Source: Vulcanimicrobiota bacterium
GTDB lineage: Bacteria > Pseudomonadota > Gammaproteobacteria > Xanthomonadales > Rhodanobacteraceae
Direction of reading: 5' to 3'
Length of the DNA: 64,000 bases
Assembly: GCA_903970555.1 (NCBI GenBank)
Contig: CAJCJD010000246.1
Coordinates: 62,001 to 126,000, forward strand
Shown: one piece after another, positions 17,945-26,583 of the stretch
How positions within the stretch are numbered: the stretch's first letter is position 1
Layout of the letters: the number at the start of each line of letters is the position of its first letter
The notes under the pieces: model-generated
Told to the model about the DNA's origin: nothing
Seen by the model: the letters and a program-made list of their open reading frames with translations, nothing else
Databases searched by the model: none
Made by a program: the position numbers and the translations under genes

Positions 17945-19468
17945 TCAGTTTTTTGTGCCTTCGGCGGCAAGCAAGTCTGCAATCTCCTCGGCCAGCAACC
18001 AGTGTTGCGACGGCCCTTCGTTACTGGTCAAGGCAACAGCCGCACCGGTTTCCCAAACCATCTCTAGGTTTGCCGTAGTGCCCTCGATGCCCCCTTGATG
18101 GCCACGGATGTGGCGGCCGTGTGATAGCCGTTCGTCGATTCCGGCTCCAATGGCACCGGGCCCGTCGTTCGGCACTTCGCCGTCGAACATCTTCGCAAGC
18201 GTTGTGGACTTGACCAGCTTGCCTCCGTGCAAGGCGTTGGCGAACCGCAGCAGATCGGCATTAGTCGAATAAGCGCCACCTGCGGGACTGCCCTTGTAGA
18301 TGCCCTGCGCCCAGTTTGCCTTCCACGTACGGGAGAACACCCCATCGTCGTGGAAATAGCCAACCGCAAGCCCGGGCACGATCGCGTCCTCGCTGTCGAA
18401 GCCGCTGGATGTCATCTGTGCGGGTTCGAAGATGTGGTGCTGGATGTAGTCGAAGTAACTTTCGCCCGATACGTTCTCGATGATGCGACCAAGCAGGATG
18501 TAGCCGGCATTGCTGTAGTTCAGCCCCTTGCCTGGCTCGCCGACCTTGGGCTGGCGGGCGATCAGTCCCAGATAGTCCGCCGGGTTGACGTAGCGCGCGG
18601 AGTGCTCGAAATAGTCCGGCACCATAAAATCGCCCAGGCCCGAAGTATGGTGCAGAAGTTCCCACACCGTGATCTTCTTCGCCGTCGTCTGGTCGGGATA
18701 TTCCGGAACCAGTTTCGCCAGCGTGTCGTCCCACGAAAGCTTGCCGGCCTCGACCAGCTGCGCAATGGCGACCGCGGTGAACATCTTGCCGACCGAGCCG
18801 ATGTGGAACTTCGTTTGGTGATCCGCGGGTACGTTGAAACTGCGTTCGGCCAGACCGCGGCATTCGTCGAACACGGTCTCGCCGCCATCGAAAACGGTCA
18901 CGCAGCCGGAGAAATCGGATACGCGCACCAGACCGTCCAATACGGCGCGTATCTGCTTACCTAGCTCCGCGTGCGACACCGACTTCTTGGGCCAGTCGAT
19001 ATAAAGCGGATTGTCCATCGGCACTAGCATCGCCTGCGTCAGCCGGTCCAGATGTGCTGGGTCAGCGGTCAGCCAGAACAAGGCCGCCTGAGCATTGCGA
19101 CGCCCCTTGACGGCAACTTCGAGCACTCCCGGCTGGTGTGGATCAGTGCGTACATCGAACACGTCCAGGCCACCGCTGTCGCGTGCCGCCGAGGCCAAGT
19201 CCGTGACAAACGCTGCTTTGTCGTCGGAGGCCATGGACGCTGACAAGACATTTGGCGCCCATTGTGTGATCCGTACAGGGCTATCGTTATTAGCATGGCG
19301 GATCAGCTCGCCAGCGAGGTGGCCCACTGGTGTATCGGGCAGCTGTGTGCTGGCGGGCGCAGCGGCCATGCAAGGAGTCGCGGCGCATAGCAGCGAAATG
19401 GATGCGCACAAGGGGATGAGCCGGAGCGCGTAAGTCGTGGCCCGAACGATGGAGCTGCGGTCGATCAT
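17945..19468 (-). CDS. Secreted class C beta-lactamase-like serine hydrolase
   Basis: Periplasmic serine hydrolase of the AmpC/S12 fold, 507 residues. The start at 19468 (MIDRSSIVRATTYALRLIPL) gives a signal peptide ending near CMAAAPA; the longer frame adds 27 implausible residues. After an N-terminal extension of about 150 residues of unknown fold, the catalytic domain shows S225-x-x-K228 (HIGSVGKMFTAVAIAQL), the YSN motif (LNYSNAGYILLG), and HQGG near the C terminus in place of KTG. HQGG-type members are usually esterases or D-aminopeptidases rather than antibiotic-hydrolysing enzymes. It is monocistronic. Confidence 0.88.
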   Translation of the reverse strand: MIDRSSIVRATTYALRLIPLCASISLLCAATPCMAAAPASTQLPDTPVGHLAGELIRHANNDSPVRITQWAPNVLSASMASDDKAAFVTDLASAARDSGGLDVFDVRTDPHQPGVLEVAVKGRRNAQAALFWLTADPAHLDRLTQAMLVPMDNPLYIDWPKKSVSHAELGKQIRAVLDGLVRVSDFSGCVTVFDGGETVFDECRGLAERSFNVPADHQTKFHIGSVGKMFTAVAIAQLVEAGKLSWDDTLAKLVPEYPDQTTAKKITVWELLHHTSGLGDFMVPDYFEHSARYVNPADYLGLIARQPKVGEPGKGLNYSNAGYILLGRIIENVSGESYFDYIQHHIFEPAQMTSSGFDSEDAIVPGLAVGYFHDDGVFSRTWKANWAQGIYKGSPAGGAYSTNADLLRFANALHGGKLVKSTTLAKMFDGEVPNDGPGAIGAGIDERLSHGRHIRGHQGGIEGTTANLEMVWETGAAVALTSNEGPSQHWLLAEEIADLLAAEGTKN

Positions 19469-19586
19469 GGAGGATGCTCTGCGGGTTACCGGCCGACATG
19501 GCGGTCTTAACCTCTTAGATGCAGCACCACCATCGATTGGATTCAGCAAAGTTGGTTTTGCAGAAGCCGCTGCAATCCAAACTGCA

Positions 19587-20195
19587 TTAAGAACGCCGAG
19601 GTCTTACCCCTCGAAACACCTGGTCAATGAGGTCATTACCGTATTGCTCGGTGAGCGGCGTGTGGCGCAGCAGCAGCCCGTAGTAAATAGGGCCGAATAT
19701 GGCGTCGATCAGCAATTCAGCGTCGGCATCGGACGCAAGCTCACCTTTTGCCTTGGCTTGCTCGATATCGGCCACTGTGGAAGCGCGCCGAATGCGGATA
19801 TGGCTTTCAAAAAGCTCGCGCAAAATGGAAGGGTCGCTTTGACCCTCGGCGATCAAGTCCGCCATGACCTTGCCGAATAGTCCGTTGAATTCTTTGATGA
19901 GATGAAGCGCCTTGATGCGAATCGTCGCTTCGACCGTCGCCGTAGGCGGCACTTCCAGATTGCCGGCCAGGCGCTCATGGAACATTGCCATGATGAGGGC
20001 CGCCTTGGACGGCCACCATTTATAGAGCGTCGGCTTGCCCACTTTGGCCTGTTTCGCCACCGCCTCCATCGTCAGCTGACTGGCAGGCTTTTCTTTCAGC
20101 AGTTCATACACGGCATCCAAAATCACGGCGTGTGAGGTCGCCGCATCGCTGGGCGGCCGGCCTATGCGTGCGCGGGTCGGGGGCGTGGGGCTCAT
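19587..20195 (-). CDS. TetR-family transcriptional regulator
   Basis: Repressor of 202 residues. The start at 20195 (MSPTPPTRARIGRPPSDAAT) is preferred; the upstream extension would run over the promoter. The helix-turn-helix is LTMEAVAKQAKVGKPTLYKW followed by WPSKAAL, the version with a double Trp recognition helix. The C-terminal domain binds an unknown ligand. It is divergent from the esterase gene with 123 nt between starts, and an inverted repeat in that gap (20261-20280) is the likely operator, so it probably represses both itself and the esterase. Confidence 0.93.
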   Translation of the reverse strand: MSPTPPTRARIGRPPSDAATSHAVILDAVYELLKEKPASQLTMEAVAKQAKVGKPTLYKWWPSKAALIMAMFHERLAGNLEVPPTATVEATIRIKALHLIKEFNGLFGKVMADLIAEGQSDPSILRELFESHIRIRRASTVADIEQAKAKGELASDADAELLIDAIFGPIYYGLLLRHTPLTEQYGNDLIDQVFRGVRPRRS

Positions 20196-20260
20196 AACGG
20201 CCAAATTACTTGAACGCCCCGTAAAAGAAAATGCTGGACAAGCTCCGAGGGTCACTTTAT

Positions 20261-20280
20261 ATTACGGTACGTTTCGTAAT
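20261..20280. promoter_or_regulatory. Probable TetR operator
   Basis: ATTACGGTACGTTTCGTAAT is an inverted repeat (ATTACG / CGTAAT arms, 8-nt spacer) in the only intergenic space between the divergent TetR and esterase genes. It lies 39 nt before the esterase GTG. Position and symmetry fit a TetR dimer site; binding is inferred. Confidence 0.65.
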
Positions 20281-20318
20281 TATAAACAACTAAGTAGCCA
20301 CCCACCTGGAGAAAAACC

Positions 20319-21293
20319 GTGCGCAGCGCCCTGTCTCACCCGGCAACACAGAAGGATTTCATCCTGATCCATCCACTTTCACCCAAAGACGCCGAGACGA
20401 CGAAAGTGATGCGGCAAATGTCGGCCGGCATAAAAGGCAAGTTGCGCGGCATTGAGGCCCGCGCTCCCTTCGACGGCATCATGGAAGGCGTTGTTCCGGC
20501 GGAAGGGGTGTCCTTCGAAGCCGGCACGGTGGGTGGCATTTCAGGGCTTTGGGTGCGGCCCAAGCACTTCCAAACGGACGAAGCGATTCTTCATCTTCAC
20601 GGTGGCTGGTTCCACTGGGGAACCTCGCGCGCCTTCCGCCATTTGGTGGGGCACATCGCCATGCGGGCCAATGCTCAGGCTTTTATTCCCGACTATCGGC
20701 TGGCACCGGAACATCCTTTTCCAGCTGGGGTGAATGATGTCGAAGCGAGTTATCGCGCCTTGGAAAAAGAAGGTATTCGCCGTGTTGCTGTCATCGGTGA
20801 CTCGGCGGGTGGAAACTTGGCGCTGGTGCTTTCCTCGCTCGTAGCTACTCGTGCAGTTTCAACGGATACGAAGCTCGTTGCGACAATTGCGCTGTCGCCG
20901 GTCACCGACCTCACACTTTCTGGCGCAAGCTACGACACGCGCGCTGAGGCCGATCCTTATTTTGTAATGCCCCAAGTGATCGAGCTTGTGCGTTCTTACT
21001 TGGGAAACACCGAACCCCAGCATCCACTCGCATCGCCGCTGTTCAACGATCAGCTAGCTCATTTGGCGCCGCTACGCGTGCATGTCGGCGATGATGAAAT
21101 GCTTCTGGACGACTCGCGCCGATATGTTGAGCAAGCTGTCGCCGCCGGCGTCGACGCCAAGCTCGATATATGGATGGGCATGCCGCATGGATTTACCGGC
21201 GGCGTGGGCAAATTGCAAGCAGCGTCATCGGCTTTGGAAGCGATCGGCATATTCGTTGAAGAAAAATTTTCCGATGCGCGTTCGGCTGCCTAA
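20319..21293 (+). CDS. HSL-type alpha/beta hydrolase (esterase)
   Basis: Cytoplasmic carboxylesterase or lipase of the hormone-sensitive-lipase family, 324 residues. It starts at a GTG (20319) with GGAG 7 nt upstream. The oxyanion-hole motif is HLHGGWFHWG, the nucleophile S162 lies in GDSAGGN, and the other triad residues are predicted as D258 (VGDDEMLLDD) and H290 (MPHGF). HGGW replaces the usual HGGG, a known variant. It is controlled most likely by the divergent TetR regulator; the substrate is unknown. Confidence 0.92.
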   Translation: MRSALSHPATQKDFILIHPLSPKDAETTKVMRQMSAGIKGKLRGIEARAPFDGIMEGVVPAEGVSFEAGTVGGISGLWVRPKHFQTDEAILHLHGGWFHWGTSRAFRHLVGHIAMRANAQAFIPDYRLAPEHPFPAGVNDVEASYRALEKEGIRRVAVIGDSAGGNLALVLSSLVATRAVSTDTKLVATIALSPVTDLTLSGASYDTRAEADPYFVMPQVIELVRSYLGNTEPQHPLASPLFNDQLAHLAPLRVHVGDDEMLLDDSRRYVEQAVAAGVDAKLDIWMGMPHGFTGGVGKLQAASSALEAIGIFVEEKFSDARSAA

Positions 21294-21437
21294 GGAATGC
21301 CAAAAGAGTGGTCATTCTTCAGTACCTGCACAGACTTCATGTGTCGGGTATCCGCCCCAGACTGGCAACCCACGCTAGATCACGCGCAAATGTCAGATCC
21401 TCAGAAGATCGGCAGCTTGCCAAGTTGCCGACGCAAA

Positions 21438-23264
21438 TCATCGCGTCGGCGATAACTCGATGGAACGTATCGTCACAGGCAGGCGACTGCCCTGTTCGAA
21501 TGGCGCGGGCGGCGTCAGTTCCAGCTTCATCGCGTAAGGATGCGTACCGCGGTCTCGATGCACATGGATCGTTTGGCTGGCGATCTCCTGGCTATACGCA
21601 ACAGCACTCGCCAAATTCAGGGGATAGCGCTGTCCATCGACCCATAGATCAATCTGCGTGCGTTGAGGCAAAGGCTTGTAGCTGACGGTGGCGGTGTAAT
21701 CCGATGCCTTCGCGTCGATCTGCCACGTCAGCTTGTATAGGGTGGATGGGTCTTCGTAGCCTTCGCCGTTGTAATTGAGATAGTGCGAAGCTTGCCCGGG
21801 CTGGAGGTGAAAACTGCCATCGGGCGCAGCGGCGATACTTGCAGGCCGAACGTGAAGCGCGCCTTTGAAAGGCAGCACAACGACAGGCATGAAGGAATCC
21901 ACATTCGTGCCACCGGAATCTGCTGCTGGCCAATGTGGCAGGCGATCCAACGGAATGCTTATGCCATCGGCATCGTGTTGTATTTCAACGGTGCTCTCGG
22001 GCGAACCAAGTCGATAAGCACGGCCTAGCGCGGTGTCAGTCAGCCCCGGCAGGTGAAGCTGGTGATCCGCGGGAATTTTGGACACGAACAGATAGATCGC
22101 GTGCGGGCCTACCGTTGCATAACCAAAGTCCAAGGCTGCAAACGGCTGTTTGCGGGTGCCGTAAATGGCGTCGCCGTTGCGCTGCAGCCACGCACCGATG
22201 CCCTGCAGTACCTGCGCTTCGTACGGCACGACGGAGCCATCTCCCTCCGGGCCGATATTGAGAATGTAGTTGCCGCCTTGGCTAACAACCCGCACCAGTC
22301 GTGTGATGTTCTCGCGAATCTTGCCAGGCAAATCCGTCCTTACTTGCCACGAGCGATAACCCCAGGTTTCCGGAAACATGGAAGCCGGCGATTGCCAGGG
22401 CAATTCCACCGATACATCCGGCTCGCCGTTATCGCCCATCACGGCGAAATCGCCGCGATAATTCCAAACGCGTCCGGAGATCATGGTTTGCGGCTGCAGC
22501 GCATGCACCGTTTGCGCGAAGTGGGCGCTTTGCGCCGGCGTAGGTTTGCCCATATCAAACCAAATTTCGGCGATGGGGCCGTAATGGCTCAACAACTCTT
22601 TTAGCTGTGCAACATTGAAAGCTTCCTGCGCTGGCGTGATCGGATTGCTATTGCCTTCGATGTACGTGTTTCCGCCCGGATGATGCCAATCGATCGTCGA
22701 GTAATAGACGCCGAACTTCAAGCCAGCACGCGCGCACGCCTCGGCGAGCTGTTTGACGATATCCTTGTGATAAGGCGTGCCATCCACCGCGTTGTAGGGC
22801 GTTTGCGCGGTCTGAAACAAATTGAACCCGTCGTGATGCTTGGCCGTGATAACGATGAACTTCATGCCCGCCGCCTTAGCAAGCGCGACGATTGCATCCG
22901 CATCGAAATTCACAGGATCGAAGCGATTTGCCAGCGCTTCGTATTCTTTAGGCGGTATCGGCGCATTAGCGAGAATCTGCTCGCTATAACCCTTATCCAC
23001 ACGCTGCCCATTCCACATACCACCGGCCAAGGAATACAGACCGAAGTGAATGAACATGCCGAACTTGCGATCCTGCCACGCGTCTATCGTGGCGGAGTTC
23101 GGGCCCTGCCCCAGCGGCGACTGGGGTTGGTCTAGCGGGCGTTGTACCGGTGGTGGAATATCGGACTGAGTGATCGGAGGCCCAGCCCAAATGCCCTCCG
23201 CCCACACCATCATGCCGATCAATAAACACAGCACAACTCGCTTCCCAACCGACCTATTCCCCAT
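21438..23264 (-). CDS. Secreted GH29 alpha-L-fucosidase
   Basis: Retaining alpha-L-fucosidase, 608 residues from the ATG at 23264, which gives a signal peptide (VLCLLIGMMVWAEGIWA). The GH29 barrel begins with WQDRKFGMFIHFGLYS; further motifs are KFIVITAKHHDGFNLF, KFGVYYSTIDWHHPG and IAEIWFDMGKP, where D237 is the predicted nucleophile. Fucosidase-associated C-terminal beta domains follow, including a carbohydrate-binding-like end (about 480-608). The upstream frame could add 35 residues but lacks a ribosome site. It stands alone and complements the arabinofuranosidase and GH2 enzymes in plant or microbial glycan scavenging. Confidence 0.93.
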   Translation of the reverse strand: MGNRSVGKRVVLCLLIGMMVWAEGIWAGPPITQSDIPPPVQRPLDQPQSPLGQGPNSATIDAWQDRKFGMFIHFGLYSLAGGMWNGQRVDKGYSEQILANAPIPPKEYEALANRFDPVNFDADAIVALAKAAGMKFIVITAKHHDGFNLFQTAQTPYNAVDGTPYHKDIVKQLAEACARAGLKFGVYYSTIDWHHPGGNTYIEGNSNPITPAQEAFNVAQLKELLSHYGPIAEIWFDMGKPTPAQSAHFAQTVHALQPQTMISGRVWNYRGDFAVMGDNGEPDVSVELPWQSPASMFPETWGYRSWQVRTDLPGKIRENITRLVRVVSQGGNYILNIGPEGDGSVVPYEAQVLQGIGAWLQRNGDAIYGTRKQPFAALDFGYATVGPHAIYLFVSKIPADHQLHLPGLTDTALGRAYRLGSPESTVEIQHDADGISIPLDRLPHWPAADSGGTNVDSFMPVVVLPFKGALHVRPASIAAAPDGSFHLQPGQASHYLNYNGEGYEDPSTLYKLTWQIDAKASDYTATVSYKPLPQRTQIDLWVDGQRYPLNLASAVAYSQEIASQTIHVHRDRGTHPYAMKLELTPPAPFEQGSRLPVTIRSIELSPTR

Positions 23265-23498
23265 ACGCTTCGCACCCGCTGCCGTTTTCAATGATGGCCA
23301 TCGCCACAGATCAGCCAACATAGCCCAAGTAATGCTTTGTGGCGCAGCCAAACTACTGACTCCACGCACGTGCTCGGAGTTCTCGCAGAATTTGTCCTAT
23401 AGCAGCGCCTGATAGTGTTATTCCACTCATCGTAATGTCGGATTGGGAAGCGGACATGTTGTTGGTCCATCTCGACTCCATCCTACCGCTTGTGCCAG

Positions 23499-24140
23499 TT
23501 ACCGAAGTCTGAGAACAACATCGCGATTAGGAAGCTTGAGGGAAGCTCTCGTTCTGGCAATGATGGACGAAACCTCAGCTTTAAATGCATCTTTACTATC
23601 TAAGTGCCGCATCAACCCTGCTGTCACTTGCCTAATTTCATTACACCAAGATCGATTGTCCGGATTTGACATCACTTCATCAAAGGATCGTCTCGCTACG
23701 TCAATCTCGCCTGCCAAGCCTGCTGACACACCTGAATGGTATTGGTCCCAAATCGATGCAAGTGCTCTATTGGATAGCAACTTTGTTACATCCATTGGCG
23801 ATCGGAAGCGCTCCCGCAGTGCGATAACTTCGGACTTTGCTTGCTCAGCAAGCGAAGCTGCGCTCGCTGAAAATTGGCCTATCTCACGGAAAGGATAGAA
23901 GCCACTGGCTGTGTTTCCAGCGTCAAACGAGACGTAATCTTTTTCGTACCAAAGCCAACATGCGCCCACATTGAGATAGCTGCCCATCGACCAGCCGCTC
24001 GGCTGAAATTCGACCACTCCCACCCACCAGGACTGGTCATCGAGCCATACCCGGGACCGGCCCTTTTGCAAGCATCCAATGGGTCGAAGTACCGCCTTGG
24101 CTGCGTTTGTAATCAATTTCGTAGCTTCAGAGTTGGACAT
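23499..24140 (-). CDS. Hypothetical protein
   Basis: A 213-residue soluble protein I do not recognise. It has an N-terminal alpha/beta segment with several Trp residues (SRVWLDDQSWWVGVVEFQPS, then YLNVGACWLWYEKDY) and a helical second half (AEQAKSEVIALRERF and later). The first half vaguely recalls DUF4304-type proteins, where a conserved Lys/Gly segment precedes a beta strand, but the match is weak. It is the last of three minus-strand genes spaced 88-94 nt apart. The base composition is less GC-rich than the surroundings, which may mark a later acquisition. Confidence 0.7.
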   Translation of the reverse strand: MSNSEATKLITNAAKAVLRPIGCLQKGRSRVWLDDQSWWVGVVEFQPSGWSMGSYLNVGACWLWYEKDYVSFDAGNTASGFYPFREIGQFSASAASLAEQAKSEVIALRERFRSPMDVTKLLSNRALASIWDQYHSGVSAGLAGEIDVARRSFDEVMSNPDNRSWCNEIRQVTAGLMRHLDSKDAFKAEVSSIIARTRASLKLPNRDVVLRLR

Positions 24141-24228
24141 ATGAACGGCTTGATAATCAGGTTTTGCATTCGACGAGTGGACGTCCGCCTTGGGTGGGCA
24201 TTTGTCTCACTGCTCCATAAACCTTCTT

Positions 24229-24717
24229 CTATCGAACTCCACCCGTGACGGCCTTCTGGATACAACTGATCAAATGATCTGATGCCTGCGCTCCAAATTG
24301 ACGCTGACATGCCACTACTTGCGGGGCCACTGCTGCCAAAGTTGCTGGCGTGGTTCTTCCCATATGGCGACGCATGCAAGTGATGTTGCGAAACACAAAA
24401 TAAGGGAAATGCGAAACACCCGGATTTTCGTAGACGTCGTCCAAAATGGACTTCATGATCAAAGCAGAAGCGCCAGTTTCCGCCGGAAGCGCAGCGGCAG
24501 CTTCTTCTTTGCTTTTGCCAGAATCGCGCAACTCCAACGCAGCAGACGCCTCAGTGAGCTCAAAGCTACAAGGACCATCCGTGCTGAGTTGAAATTCTGA
24601 AGGGTCCCAACCAGGCGCAAAGGCCGACGAACCTTGGCCGATCGCCATGAACGACACGTACATCGTCATGGTCGCCACGATCATCAGCAGTGGATTCCTA
24701 GACATGTCTTTTCTCAT
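24229..24717 (-). CDS. Hypothetical secreted protein
   Basis: About 162 residues from the ATG at 24717 (MRKDMSRNPLLMIVATMTMY), with a signal peptide or N-terminal anchor up to about residue 35. The mature part has three Cys (PCSF, ITCM, VACQ) plus one near the C terminus (LISC), consistent with two disulfides in the periplasm, and a helical middle (LRDSGKSKEEAAAALP). The start is uncertain: the frame continues upstream and overlaps the next gene, and ATG 24705 is also possible. No family is recognised. Confidence 0.62.
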   Translation of the reverse strand: MRKDMSRNPLLMIVATMTMYVSFMAIGQGSSAFAPGWDPSEFQLSTDGPCSFELTEASAALELRDSGKSKEEAAAALPAETGASALIMKSILDDVYENPGVSHFPYFVFRNITCMRRHMGRTTPATLAAVAPQVVACQRQFGAQASDHLISCIQKAVTGGVR

Positions 24718-24811
24718 CTCTGAGTTCTTCGCAGCGAACCGCGTCGGCTTTGAGTGGCGGACATCCTCATCTGCATTTGAACCACGACCCACTTTTTCGG
24801 AAGCAAATGCA

Positions 24812-25282
24812 TCACACGTTCCCATTGCTTCGTTGCGCGCGCCGTTCTTTCTCAAACTTGAACCATGCGCTCACTCGCGGTGAATACAGAACCAGCAACG
24901 CTAGAAACCCAATCAATAAGGCAACCTGCGTAACGTGATTTTGCCCGCTCAGGTGGTTTATGGCTTGCGTGGCTTGGCTTGGGTTATCGGCTCCGCCTGT
25001 TGCGCCCTTCCTGAGCCGCTCGAAAAGAGAGAGCACGAAACTCACGGGGATGATCCATATCACCCATGTTCTTACCCAGCTTGTCCCGCGCCAGAGCAAG
25101 TACAAAATAATCGGCCTGATTGCTACGAAGGCAACGAATGACCAAACTAGTATTGCGGTGATCTTGCCTTCGCCATTTGCGCTAATCATGCGGAAAAAGG
25201 AGACCAAGTATTGTGGCATTACAGCCAGATACTCGATCAATAGGACCACCAGACCAATTGTCAGCTCAATAGGTCGCTTCAC
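24812..25282 (-). CDS. Hypothetical inner-membrane protein
   Basis: A 156-residue protein with four likely membrane helices (about 7-30, 44-64, 69-88 and 116-134) and a basic C-terminal tail (FKFEKERRAQRSNG). The start is set at the GTG at 25282 because AGGGG lies 6 nt before it; the GTG at 25288 abuts that site and could not use it. It is first of three unrecognised minus-strand genes that may form an operon. Confidence 0.65.
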   Translation of the reverse strand: MKRPIELTIGLVVLLIEYLAVMPQYLVSFFRMISANGEGKITAILVWSFVAFVAIRPIILYLLWRGTSWVRTWVIWIIPVSFVLSLFERLRKGATGGADNPSQATQAINHLSGQNHVTQVALLIGFLALLVLYSPRVSAWFKFEKERRAQRSNGNV

Positions 25283-25288
25283 ATCCAC

Positions 25289-25597
25289 CCCCTGTTCTTA
25301 TTGCCTACATTGCCACTGTGCGAAGGCTTTATATAGCAGCAGCCCGAGATGAAGGCTAACGCCTCCTGCACACAAGGTCTGCCTTAGGCCGAAAGCCGAC
25401 GTTTTGATCAATCTAACGCTTCCCGCACGCCCTAAGCATAGGGTGGCTCGCATCACGAGGCGAGTGGGCCATATCTACTTTCGGGATCTGGCTGGGTCAT
25501 CGTGACCTACAGATTTACACAAGGGATGCAGCTGAGATCGCCATGTGCTCGGTATCGCTTCTTTGCGTGGCGGGATGGGCGTTATGTGTTACACATA
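25289..25597. other. Gene-free stretch with a palindrome at its right end
   Basis: Separates two minus-strand units and should hold the promoter of the membrane-protein gene. TATGTGT-T-ACACATA at 25583-25597 is a perfect 15-bp palindrome directly after the stop codon of the small 90-residue gene. It could be a 3'-end hairpin or an operator. No other structure is seen. Confidence 0.45.
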
Positions 25598-25870
25598 TCA
25601 ATGCACATGCGAAGGGACGTCGACGACTTTGGCAGTCGGCTTTGCGGTTGCCATGACGTCGTCAATCTGTAGACCGATTTGCTCGAAAAACTTTCCCATC
25701 TGCGAGCGGCGAATCGATAAGAACGCACTGTTCTCGCCTTCTTGCGTCAGGGCGTAGGTGATCTGCGCCATCAGGAACAGCATGTCGCGAATGGCGAGTA
25801 GTTCGTCGTGGCTGTCTGCGGAAAGCGTGTATCCGGTGATGTCGATGATGCTTTCGATTTTGTTATTCAT
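25598..25870 (-). CDS. Small hypothetical protein
   Basis: A 90-residue acidic, mainly helical protein (MNNKIESIIDITGYTLSADS, then HDELLAIRDMLFLMAQITYA). The start at 25870 has GGAG 7 nt upstream, and the longer frame from 25978 has none. There is no signal peptide. I recognise no family; the length and helical content suit a small regulator, chaperone or peptide-associated protein. It lies 113 nt downstream of a 34-codon ORF on the same strand, with two hairpins between them, so its expression may depend on that leader. Confidence 0.65.
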   Translation of the reverse strand: MNNKIESIIDITGYTLSADSHDELLAIRDMLFLMAQITYALTQEGENSAFLSIRRSQMGKFFEQIGLQIDDVMATAKPTAKVVDVPSHVH

Positions 25871-25892
25871 TGGGTTGCTCCATGACCGTAGG

Positions 25893-25919
25893 TCACGCCG
25901 CGTATTGCGCGCGGCGTGA
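25893..25919 (-). promoter_or_regulatory. Strong hairpin before the 90-residue gene
   Basis: TCACGCCGCG / CGCGGCGTGA forms a perfect 10-bp stem with a 7-nt loop, 23 nt before the ATG of the small gene. It has no T-run. A second hairpin (GGAATC-AGCC-GATTCC on the minus strand) lies about 30 nt further upstream. The pair could affect read-through or ribosome access. Confidence 0.6.
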
Positions 25920-25983
25920 AGGGCTACAGGAAAGATCCTGCATGCGAGGTCGGAATCGGCTGATTCCGTTTTCGACAAACGCC

Positions 25984-26088
25984 CTAGGTGGCTCGACGTC
26001 GCTCAGTGTGAGTGACGGTGAAGCAGGGGAAAAGCGGCACGGCGGGGACACGCAAGCGTGCGGGTGCCTTATGATCGAGCGTAACCAT
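25984..26088 (-). CDS. 34-codon small ORF with a strong ribosome site
   Basis: A short frame starting MVTLDHKAPARLRVPAVPLF and ending in a basic tail (TERRRAT). AAGGAG lies 6 nt before its ATG, a better site than many long genes here. The product is basic and Pro/Arg-rich with one Cys. It precedes the 90-residue gene by 113 nt on the same strand. It could be a leader peptide, a secreted or modified peptide, or a small protein. It is not recognised, and coding is inferred only from the ribosome site and position. Confidence 0.45.
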   Translation of the reverse strand: MVTLDHKAPARLRVPAVPLFPCFTVTHTERRRAT

Positions 26089-26167
26089 GATCAACTCCTT
26101 ATTCAGTTGGTGGTGGCCAGCGGATCGTTTGGGTGCCAGCCCAGGCGATCCGCGCTACTTCACATCA

Positions 26168-26211
26168 TGTCGGGCGTGTCGTGTCATCGCTGGGGATGGG
26201 CACGCCCGACA
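26168..26211. repeat. 11-bp perfect inverted repeat
   Basis: TGTCGGGCGTG at 26168-26178 and CACGCCCGACA at 26201-26211, separated by 22 nt. It lies about 80 nt upstream of the 34-codon ORF and can form a stable hairpin in its leader RNA, or a dimeric protein site in DNA. Confidence 0.7.
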
Positions 26212-26437
26212 GTCGCACCATGTCATGGTTTTGGGGTGTTGATCTGTCAGCGGATGCGGATGGGATGCCGGTGACAATGCTGAGTATTTGAAGGCGTGAC
26301 GGTGAAGAAGAAAGTGACGCCTATTTGTTTCGCGATCGGGTTGTCTTTTTTTGCGGACTTAGCTGCACTTTTGGCGTCTATTTAAGGCCTGACGATTGTG
26401 GATTGATTTCGTGTGCTACGCACGCTTGTTTCACTGT

Positions 26438-26457
26438 GTCCCGGCGTTCGCCGGGAC
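26438..26457. repeat. Single REP-like palindrome
   Basis: GTCCCGGCG-TT-CGCCGGGAC, a 9-bp stem with a 2-nt loop, has the same core (CCCGGCG/CGCCGGG) as the doublet at 2806-2893. It lies 126 nt after the stop codon of the giant glycosidase gene. Confidence 0.75.
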
Positions 26458-26583
26458 GACGAGCAAATGCTTGGAGATAACTCGGGCGGGGCGGCTCGCC
26501 TATTCTTCTGATGGGCATTTGTCGAATGCGGGTCTGTTTTCGCTCAGTGGAGCATTCACAGACCCGCACACATTTTCAACCCA

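Larger units (their letters stand above)
26089..26583. other. Structured 5' region and intergenic gap
   Basis: On the minus strand this is the region upstream of the 34-codon ORF. It holds GCGGATCG/CGATCCGC (26120-26127 with 26146-26153) and an 11-bp perfect inverted repeat, TGTCGGGCGTG/CACGCCCGACA (26168-26178 with 26201-26211). A REP-like palindrome lies at 26438-26457. The dense pairing suggests a folded leader RNA. Confidence 0.5.

Noticed and set aside
25870-26274. 134-codon plus-strand frame over the small-protein leader
   Set aside because: No ribosome site; it is antisense to the 34-codon ORF and covers the hairpins.
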